Translations under genes and position numbers: made by a program
Part shown: positions 5,852-11,593 of the stretch, piece after piece
Layout: each line of letters opens with the position of its first letter
Numbering within the stretch: the first letter of the stretch is position 1
Assembly: GCA_903837445.1 (NCBI GenBank)
Contig: CAILUR010000167.1
Span: 1-11,593, forward strand
Length of the DNA: 11,593 nt
Reading direction: 5' to 3'
From: an uncultured bacterium
GTDB taxonomy: Bacteria > Oederibacteriota > PGYV01 > CAILUR01
The notes under the pieces: model-generated
Told to the model about the DNA's origin: nothing
Database searches by the model: none
What the model saw: the letters and a program-made list of their open reading frames with translations, nothing else

Positions 5852-8800
5852 ATGAAAGAAACCCGCAAAGCGCTGTCGCTAAATTTTGAAGTGGTAATCA
5901 AACAGGATGAACATAAGTTTATAGGGGAATGTAAGGAACTTCCTGGGCTTGTCGTAAGTGGCAAGGACAAGGCGGAAGTAATCCGAGGCATAAAAGCCGC
6001 TATCCCTTTATATTTACGATATGTGCCAAAAGAATCTTTTATCCCTGTTTTTGAAAACCCTTTAATCCCAATCGTATACAATTTTGAAGAATTTAACGGT
6101 AGTCTGTATGCCTCAACAAATAAGGACTCTGTGATAAGAACTATTACAGGAGATGTGGGGGCCTGGGAGACAATTACTGTCACGGATATTTTCGCGCCTT
6201 ATTATAATCCACCAGCTGGGACTACTAAAAGTTTTGACAATGAATTGCTGGGCGACTATACTCCGCAGATTTACTGTATGAAGGCCTTTAATGATTTGGG
6301 GACCCCTAAATTATTTTGTGGGACAAACGCAAGCGGCGGTATTTACGAAACCCTTGATGGAAAAGTTTGGTCACTTTCTTTTAATAGCGGGGAAGCCAGA
6401 ATCCATTGTCTGGAAGCTTTTAAAGGCAGATTGTTTGCCGGCACCAGCACTGAAGGCAAAGTATATTCATATAATGGCAATCACTGGGTAGTGGCCTTGA
6501 CTACGCCGGAACTGGCGATAACTACTATGGGAATTTTTAGGGATTATCTATATGCGGGCACTTATCCAGACGGCGTAATTTACAGGACTGCTGATGGAAT
6601 AAATTGGCAGAAAGTTTTTGATACAAATCAGTCTTTTATTAACGATTTTTGTACATATAAAAAACGGCTCTATGTCTCCACCTCCAAAGCATCTGGGGGG
6701 CTTGTGTTAATGAGTGAGGACGGCATTAATTGGATAGAAAACTTTTTCTCTGAAAAGGATGTAAATTTTTATAAGTTTGCTGTGTTTTCAAATAGTCTTT
6801 ATTTAAGTACTGGGGACAACGGGAAAATATACAAGACCTTGGATGGGGACAAATGGGAAATGGCTTTCCAAACAGATGAAGAAGATGTTCGGGCACTGCG
6901 AGTGTTTAATGGCTATCTTTATTTTGGGTCGTCGCCTAAGGGAAGATTGTTTAGAACTACTGTAAGCAATACCCCTCCACCAAAAATTACAAATGTGGTG
7001 GTACAGGAGGTGTCTTCACACAGCGCCCTTATTACCTGGGAAACAGATAGGGAATCAAAAACTATAGTAGAATACGGGCTGGATGAGATATATGGAAATA
7101 ATATAGTAAATGAGCGACTGCATACAAAACATAGAATCACCTTAAATAATTTAAAATCACTTATGACCTATCATTTTAGAATACTTACATATTCGGATAT
7201 TGGAAGTTTTTCCGGAGTGCTGGAAGATTATGATTTTACTACCTCGGCAGCTGTGACTCCAGTAATTTCTTCTTTGACGCATGCGGACGAAAAAAAATGG
7301 TATAACTCATCTGAAGCGGATGTGTTTTGGGGAATGCATACAGAGGTAAAACAGTATTTGTATCTTGTAGATACAAATCCAGAAACAGTGCCGGACCCAG
7401 CGCAGTGTTCTGTGACAGTAAAAGATGGGGTAACAATAAAAGGAATTGAAGATGGCACCTGTTATGTGCATTTGCTTGTAGAAGATAAGGCTGGAAACAT
7501 TAGCCAAACAGTGTCACATTTCAGATTAAATATAGACACTTACGCAGCTCCTCCTGCAGTCTTTTCAAGCACTCATCCCAAAGGCGAGAAATGGTATGTA
7601 AACAATAAACCTATTATTTTTTGGGAAACTCCTCACGATTTTTCGGGAGTAGAAGGGTACCTATATCAATTTGATGAAATGCCTAATACCTTGCCAAATG
7701 ATAAAACAGGAACTTTTACAAAAGATACAATAATGAAATTTACTGCTACTGAAGACGGAGTAAAATATTTTCATATAGTTTCAAAAGATAAAGCGGGAAA
7801 CACAGGTACGAAAGCCTCTCATTTTAGAATTTCTATTGACACTTGCGCATTGCCTCCTGTGATAAGTTCAAAAACACATCCAGAAAAAGAGTCCTGGTAT
7901 AATAAACCCGATGCGGAAATGACTTTTGCCAAGACCTCTGACCTATCAGGAATAGAAGGGTTTTTTTATACTGTAGATCAGCGACCAGATACTGTTCCTA
8001 CTGAAACTAACTGGGTATATACCACAGCTACTAATATTGAAATTCAGGGGAAACCGGATGGGACTTGGTTTGTGCATGCTAGGTCAAAAGATTATGCAGG
8101 AAATATTTCAACGGATGCTGCCCATTTTAAATTTAATATAGACACGATGGCCTTGCCACCTCATGTTGTATCGGTATCGCACCCAGATATATCAAAATGG
8201 TATACTGCAAAAAAAGCGCAGTTCAAGATTACTGCCCCTGAGGATGCCGCTGGAATTGAGGGGTATTATTATGTGTTGGACAATAATGCCAGAACTATTC
8301 CCGATGCTTCTGCCACTTGGGTAGAAAATGAAACTATTTTTTCAGGGGAACTTCAGGATGGCGAGTGGTACTTGCATGTAGTGTCTAAAGATCGCGCCAC
8401 GAACATTGGGACTCAGGCAGTTCACTTAAAAATAAATATTGATACCACGGCAAAGACCCCAAAAGTTTATTCCAATACTCATCCGGACCAAGAAATTTGG
8501 TATAACAATGCTATGCCTCTTTTGGCTTGGGAAACACCGGAAGACCGCTCAGGAATAGAGTGTTATTATTACACTATAGATAATAAGACAAACACAGTGC
8601 CCAATAAAGATATTTCCGAGAGGACCACTTCAAACCAGCTTGCTATGCCAATGCTCGCGGATGGAATCTGGTACTTTCATATTGTTTCGAAAGATAAAGC
8701 TGGAAATGTCGGCTGGGAAGCGGCGCATTATAAAATGAAAATAGATACGCGAGTGGACGCCCCAAAAGTAGAGTCCGCGACACATCCTGAAAAAGACAAA

Positions 8801-11389
8801 TGGTATAATACTCCGCGCGTAAAACTTTCTTGGAATGTGCCACAGGATTTATCGAAAATAAAAGGATTTTATTATCTGTTGTCTAAGGAAAAACATTTTA
8901 AAATAATTCCGGGAATTGCCACTTTTACGGACACGAAAGAAATTGAACTGTATATTGAAGAAGAAGGCACTTATTATTTTCATATAGTATGTGAAGATAA
9001 TGCGGGCAATATAGGTGAGGAACCAGAGATTTATGAAATAAAAGTGGATTTGAAAGCGGTAGCCCCGGCAATAATTTCTTCCACGCATCCCAACTCTGAT
9101 AGGTATTATGCTGCAGTAAACCCGGTCTTTATAATGGATAAAATAGATGACATTTCTGGGTATGAGGGGTTTTATTATTTAGTGGATAAGAATCAAGATA
9201 CCTTGCCTGACAAAAAAAATGCAAAGTGGACAAAGGATACCACCATAAAAATAAATGAGAAATTGGACGATGGAGAATGGTATTTTCATGTAGTCATGAA
9301 AGACAAAGCTGGGAACTTGGGGACGACCGCTGCAGTATATAAATTTAAAATTGAAACAAAAGCTCCAGAGACCTACATAAAACCCTTAGGAAAATTTCAA
9401 AATACTGAGACCTTTGATATGCAATGGGAAGGCGAAGACCAAGAATCTGGGATTTCGTGTTTTACGGTGGAGTATAGAGAAGGTGAAAAAGGGAAATGGA
9501 AAGTATGGCTTGGTGAGACAAAAGTTCGCAATGGTAAATTTCACGGAGAAGACGGGATTATTTACTTTTTTAGGATAAAGGCAAAAGACAATGCCGGTAA
9601 CTGGTCTGAATATATTGAAGATACTGATATAAAAACCACTGTAGATGCTTCACCACCATCAGCGGTAATTCAGATAGTGGCGCGTCCTGGGAAGAATGGA
9701 AAAATAGACCTCGAGTGGAATAAGACACTTGATGGGATAAGTGGCGTGGCTTTTTATAGGATTTATAGGTCGGCCGTCTCTGGGCAGTTGGGAATGCAGA
9801 TAAATGATGATGGCAGTGGGTTGGAGACAAAGTTTACCGATGAATCCCGCGAACTGGAAGATGGCATAATTTATTATTACACAGTCCGCGCCGTGGATAA
9901 TGTTGGAAATGAACGCGAGAGCGGAAATAAACAGGCGCTGGTCATATGCGATTGTGTCGCTATGCCACCGGTCGCAAAATCCATTACGCATCCCATACAG
10001 ACAGAGTGGTATAACAATAATGATATAAAATTGAAGTGGGAGACCCCGCTGGATGCCACAAAAGTAAATGGATATTTTTATATTTTTGACCAAATGGCGA
10101 GTACTGTCCCAAATGAAAAAACAGGCAGCTGGCATGTTGCTAATGAAATAGATTTTACAAAGACCACGGATGGGACTTGGTATTTTCATATTGTGTCAAA
10201 AGATGAGGCGGGAAATATATCGGAGGAAGCCTCTCATTACCAAATAAATATAGATACCTCAATTCCTAATCCGCCAGTGGTGACTTCGTTGACGCACCCT
10301 GATTTTAATCAGTGGTACAATAACAATTCACCTTCTTTTTCCTGGAGTACGCCTTCGGATCAGGCAGGGATAGAAGGCTACTATTATATTTTTAATCAGA
10401 TAAAAGATACACGCCCGGATATTATGACCGCCAGCTGGACAAAGGGAACTATGGCTTCTTTTGTAGAAGTCCCAGATGGCGTTTGGTATATGCATATTGT
10501 GGCAAAAGATAATGCCGGAAATACTTCAACGGAAATTTCGCACTTTATGGTAAATGTGGCAATGACCACGCCACCGCCCCTTGTGTTTTCTTCCACGCAT
10601 TCAGATGAGGAAAAATGGTACCGTGGTCGCGAAGCAAAAATACAATGGAAGGCCAGGGAATATGTAAATGACATAATCGGATATTATTATGCTTTTGATC
10701 AGAATGAAAATACTATCCCAGCGCCACGCAATAATAAAACAATGGAAACAGCTATGACCTTTAATGATCTCGTGGATGGCACTTATTACTTTCATATAGT
10801 CGCGGTAGATAAAGAAGGAATCATAGGAAAAACTAAAACGACTTTTAGAATAAGAATAAAGACAAAAGTAAAACTTAAAGGGACTATTACCCAATCAAAT
10901 GGCATTATGCCTTTGCCAGGCGCGGGGATTGAAATAATGAGGGAAGACGGAATGCCTCTGGGAACAACGGTGTCTGATAAAGACGGGGACTATGAGATAG
11001 ATAATCTACCTGTCGGCAAAGTGAGAGTCAAAATTAATGTAAAAAATCTGCCTGCTCAGATGATAACTGGGATTGATTTAAAAGAAGATGAACAGGAAAA
11101 AGTGCTCAATGTGTCGAGTGAAATATTTGCTATGTACGATAAACCTTCTGAAAAAATTCTTTTTAATTATTTTATTCCAGAAGTGGGGCTAGTGACTATA
11201 AATACATATACGGAGACAGGAAAACTGCTGAACAAAATAGAAGAGAATAAAAATGGTATGGTGTATAATAATACTTATTGGGATGTGTCTGCGCTGGAAG
11301 ATGGGCAATACCGGTTTCAAATAACCTCAAAAGGCGCGCAGACCGGGAAGATTACCAGATATGCTATAAGAAAGATAAAAAAAGGATAA
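5852..11389 (+). CDS. Giant multidomain protein: HicB-like domain, seven-blade propeller, fn3, Ig-like repeats, FlgD-like C-terminus
   Basis: An 1845-residue protein of unknown function. Order of parts: HicB-antitoxin-like domain (about 5-62); seven blade motifs of the F-x-G-x-LYAGT...G-x-IY-x-T-DG-x-x-W kind (about 79-373); purple-acid-phosphatase-like fn3 domain (375-468); seven Ig-like repeats of about 101 residues (470-1170); two different Ig/fn3-like domains (1171-1369); three more repeats (1371-1671); carboxypeptidase-regulatory-like domain (1672-1757); FlgD-like domain (1758-1843). Such parts normally build secreted or cell-surface proteins for binding or adhesion. However, no signal peptide, lipobox or membrane helix is visible at the N-terminus or elsewhere. 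The ATG at 5852 has only AGAGG at 5833-5837, 14 bases upstream, as a distant ribosome binding site; the frame is open back to TGA 5801 but offers no usual start codon there. No nuclease, protease or other catalytic motif was seen. Confidence 0.93.
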   Translation: MKETRKALSLNFEVVIKQDEHKFIGECKELPGLVVSGKDKAEVIRGIKAAIPLYLRYVPKESFIPVFENPLIPIVYNFEEFNGSLYASTNKDSVIRTITGDVGAWETITVTDIFAPYYNPPAGTTKSFDNELLGDYTPQIYCMKAFNDLGTPKLFCGTNASGGIYETLDGKVWSLSFNSGEARIHCLEAFKGRLFAGTSTEGKVYSYNGNHWVVALTTPELAITTMGIFRDYLYAGTYPDGVIYRTADGINWQKVFDTNQSFINDFCTYKKRLYVSTSKASGGLVLMSEDGINWIENFFSEKDVNFYKFAVFSNSLYLSTGDNGKIYKTLDGDKWEMAFQTDEEDVRALRVFNGYLYFGSSPKGRLFRTTVSNTPPPKITNVVVQEVSSHSALITWETDRESKTIVEYGLDEIYGNNIVNERLHTKHRITLNNLKSLMTYHFRILTYSDIGSFSGVLEDYDFTTSAAVTPVISSLTHADEKKWYNSSEADVFWGMHTEVKQYLYLVDTNPETVPDPAQCSVTVKDGVTIKGIEDGTCYVHLLVEDKAGNISQTVSHFRLNIDTYAAPPAVFSSTHPKGEKWYVNNKPIIFWETPHDFSGVEGYLYQFDEMPNTLPNDKTGTFTKDTIMKFTATEDGVKYFHIVSKDKAGNTGTKASHFRISIDTCALPPVISSKTHPEKESWYNKPDAEMTFAKTSDLSGIEGFFYTVDQRPDTVPTETNWVYTTATNIEIQGKPDGTWFVHARSKDYAGNISTDAAHFKFNIDTMALPPHVVSVSHPDISKWYTAKKAQFKITAPEDAAGIEGYYYVLDNNARTIPDASATWVENETIFSGELQDGEWYLHVVSKDRATNIGTQAVHLKINIDTTAKTPKVYSNTHPDQEIWYNNAMPLLAWETPEDRSGIECYYYTIDNKTNTVPNKDISERTTSNQLAMPMLADGIWYFHIVSKDKAGNVGWEAAHYKMKIDTRVDAPKVESATHPEKDKWYNTPRVKLSWNVPQDLSKIKGFYYLLSKEKHFKIIPGIATFTDTKEIELYIEEEGTYYFHIVCEDNAGNIGEEPEIYEIKVDLKAVAPAIISSTHPNSDRYYAAVNPVFIMDKIDDISGYEGFYYLVDKNQDTLPDKKNAKWTKDTTIKINEKLDDGEWYFHVVMKDKAGNLGTTAAVYKFKIETKAPETYIKPLGKFQNTETFDMQWEGEDQESGISCFTVEYREGEKGKWKVWLGETKVRNGKFHGEDGIIYFFRIKAKDNAGNWSEYIEDTDIKTTVDASPPSAVIQIVARPGKNGKIDLEWNKTLDGISGVAFYRIYRSAVSGQLGMQINDDGSGLETKFTDESRELEDGIIYYYTVRAVDNVGNERESGNKQALVICDCVAMPPVAKSITHPIQTEWYNNNDIKLKWETPLDATKVNGYFYIFDQMASTVPNEKTGSWHVANEIDFTKTTDGTWYFHIVSKDEAGNISEEASHYQINIDTSIPNPPVVTSLTHPDFNQWYNNNSPSFSWSTPSDQAGIEGYYYIFNQIKDTRPDIMTASWTKGTMASFVEVPDGVWYMHIVAKDNAGNTSTEISHFMVNVAMTTPPPLVFSSTHSDEEKWYRGREAKIQWKAREYVNDIIGYYYAFDQNENTIPAPRNNKTMETAMTFNDLVDGTYYFHIVAVDKEGIIGKTKTTFRIRIKTKVKLKGTITQSNGIMPLPGAGIEIMREDGMPLGTTVSDKDGDYEIDNLPVGKVRVKINVKNLPAQMITGIDLKEDEQEKVLNVSSEIFAMYDKPSEKILFNYFIPEVGLVTINTYTETGKLLNKIEENKNGMVYNNTYWDVSALEDGQYRFQITSKGAQTGKITRYAIRKIKKG
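5864..6037 (+). other. HicB-antitoxin-like domain at the N-terminus of the giant protein
   Basis: Residues 5-62 follow the HicB/UPF0150 pattern: a hydrophobic strand (LSLNFEVVI), an acidic turn, FIGECKELPG (23-32; compare the family's y-x-A-x-cPelPG), a short strand ending in SG, a helix (KAEVIRGIKAAIPLYL) where the family has its EEA...I...yL helix. HicB is the antitoxin of HicA mRNA interferases, but many lone HicB-like domains have other or unknown roles. No HicA-like small gene is present in the window. The match is by eye. Confidence 0.7.
6083..6970 (+). other. Seven-blade beta-propeller region of the giant protein
   Basis: Blade-like motifs occur near residues 79-110, 143-178, 187-218, 226-258, 266-300, 309-342 and 349-373. 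Each has an aromatic residue and short turn, a strand such as RLFAGT, YLYAGT or SLYLST, then G-x-(I/V)-Y and usually DG-x-x-W. The G-x-IY-x-T-x-DG-x-x-W segment recalls Asp-box/BNR-type propellers of sialidase and photosynthesis-stability-factor-like proteins. Seven motifs fit a closed seven-bladed ring. No sialidase catalytic set was recognised, so a binding role is more likely. Confidence 0.7.
7259..9361 (+). repeat. First array: seven Ig-like protein repeats of about 101 residues
   Basis: Repeat landmarks (TH or SH followed by a WY/YY pair) begin at residues 476, 574, 675, 776, 876, 977 and 1078, so the period is 98-101 residues, about 303 bases. Each unit has THP-x4-WYN, a W-x-x-P-x-D-x-SGI-x-G-(Y/F)YY-x-x-D core, a T-(V/I/L)-P turn, DG-x-WYFH(I/V)VSKD-x-AGN and a closing strand ending in IDT. 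This is the layout of bacterial Ig-like/cadherin-like adhesion modules. The first copy is the most degenerate (THAD instead of THP, no SGIEG). The DNA copies are clearly diverged, so the array is old. Confidence 0.88.
9362..9958 (+). other. Two non-repeat Ig/fn3-like domains between the repeat arrays
   Basis: Residues 1171-1264 open with ETYIKPLG and contain W-E-G-E-D-x-ESGI, VEYREG and RIKAKDNAGNWSEY; residues 1265-1369 open with SPPSAVI and contain DLEWNK, FYRIYRS and YYYTVRAVDNVGNE. Both look like fibronectin type III or related Ig-like folds, and they lack the THP...WYN opening. Together they span about 200 residues, two repeat lengths, so the distance between flanking repeat landmarks (1078 to 1379) is three periods. 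Confidence 0.7.
9962..10864 (+). repeat. Second array: three Ig-like protein repeats
   Basis: The same roughly 101-residue unit as in the first array, with landmarks at residues 1379, 1481 and 1582. The first two keep WYNNN, and the first keeps DGTWYFHIVSKDEAGN almost at consensus. The last is degenerate (THSD, WYRG, and DKEG in place of DKAGN) and runs into the C-terminal domains. Confidence 0.87.
10865..11386 (+). other. Carboxypeptidase-regulatory-like and FlgD-like C-terminal domains of the giant protein
   Basis: Residues 1672-1757 read as a prealbumin-like carboxypeptidase-regulatory domain: KLKGTIT, LPGAGIEI, then TVSDKDGDYEIDNLPVG. Residues 1758-1843 resemble the FlgD Ig-like or type IX-sorting-like C-terminal fold: an amphipathic strand NYFIPEVG, INTYTETGKLLNKI, NNTYWDVSALEDGQYRFQI. 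Such ends occur on many secreted proteins of Bacteroidota-related and candidate phyla, though true type IX cargo also has an N-terminal Sec signal, which is absent here. Confidence 0.6.
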
Positions 11390-11413
11390 TAACTTTAATT
11401 AAAGGAGACTGAT

Positions 11414-11593
11414 ATGAGCGTGATATGTAAAGCCTGTAGTACGGAAAATCGTGATGATGCGAGGTTTTGTGCTATTTGTGGCGTGCCTCTTCCTGCAAAA
11501 AAAGAACCGGAACAATATCAACAACAATATCCTAAAACAGAGACAAAGGTGTCTGGGAAATTTTTAGCATATGTTATTATAACACTGCTAGTG
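11414..11593 (+). CDS. Zinc-ribbon protein, probably membrane-anchored, cut by the right edge
   Basis: The first 60 residues of a gene that runs out of the window. A rubredoxin-like zinc ribbon is formed by C5-x2-C8 and C19-x2-C22 (ICKAC and FCAICG), followed by a linker rich in lysine, glutamine and proline (about 27-45) and the beginning of a hydrophobic stretch from about F50 that is likely a transmembrane helix. Many uncharacterised bacterial membrane proteins have this layout. AAAGGAG at 11401-11407, six bases before the ATG, makes the start clear. It begins 24 bases after the giant gene and is probably co-transcribed with it. The function is unknown; what follows the helix cannot be seen. 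Confidence 0.85.
   Translation, partial: MSVICKACSTENRDDARFCAICGVPLPAKKEPEQYQQQYPKTETKVSGKFLAYVIITLLV

Noticed and set aside
5852..6040. HicAB toxin-antitoxin system
   Set aside because: Only a HicB-like domain is present, fused to a large protein; no HicA-like small frame with its dsRBD-like fold and active histidine is found next to it.
5143..6183. Long minus-strand open frame of 346 codons
   Set aside because: It lies opposite the gamma-subunit, acetyltransferase and giant genes, spans their junctions, has a composition typical of a shadow frame and shows no family motif.
6083..6970. Sialidase enzyme
   Set aside because: Asp-box-like turns are present, but no catalytic Arg triad, Tyr/Glu pair or FRIP-type motif was recognised.
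7259..10864. Tandem DNA repeat or CRISPR-like array
   Set aside because: The periodicity is at the protein level with diverged DNA; units are about 300 bases and coding throughout, with no short identical repeats and spacers.

Overview
The window looks like a stretch of chromosome from an AT-rich, probably uncultivated anaerobic bacterium. Support for anaerobic metabolism is a complete four-subunit 2-oxoacid:ferredoxin oxidoreductase. Support for a candidate-phylum type of genome is a very large Ig-like/beta-propeller protein with a FlgD-like C-terminus, a style common in Omnitrophota-, Elusimicrobiota- or Firestonebacteria-like genomes. The phylum is a guess; the sequence itself only shows a bacterial gene set using the standard code (TAA, TAG and TGA all serve as stops). 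All genes lie on the + strand and are tightly packed.

Left part (1-2395): ruvB (Holliday-junction branch-migration motor) is open to the left edge and overlaps a TTG-initiated Nudix hydrolase gene. A YedA-like ten-helix DMT/EamA transporter follows after 26 bases.

Middle part (2396-5793): a 226-base non-coding gap holds a weak terminator-like hairpin and a strong sigma70-type promoter (TTGTAA, 17 bases, TATAAT). Behind it runs an operon of delta (2x[4Fe-4S] ferredoxin), alpha (VorB/KorA type), beta (TPP-binding) and gamma subunits of a 2-oxoacid:ferredoxin oxidoreductase. The last gene is a short GNAT acetyltransferase of the stand-alone ArgA (N-acetylglutamate synthase) type. Delta/alpha and gamma/GNAT overlap by ATGA, so translation is probably coupled. 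The likely job is oxidative decarboxylation of branched-chain 2-oxoacids or 2-oxoglutarate to acyl-CoA with reduction of ferredoxin (or the reverse), linked by position to an amino-acid acetylation step.

Right part (5794-11593): one 1845-residue gene fills 5852-11389. It reads as an N-terminal HicB-antitoxin-like domain, seven propeller-blade motifs, an fn3-like domain, ten copies of a roughly 101-residue Ig-like repeat interrupted in register by two different fn3/Ig-like domains, a carboxypeptidase-regulatory-like domain and a FlgD-like C-terminal domain. Apart from its N-terminus it looks like a secreted or surface protein, but it has no signal peptide or membrane segment; the HicB-like domain sits where an export signal would be expected. 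This is the most unusual item in the window. Directly behind it, with a good ribosome binding site, begins a zinc-ribbon protein cut off by the right edge just as a hydrophobic segment starts.
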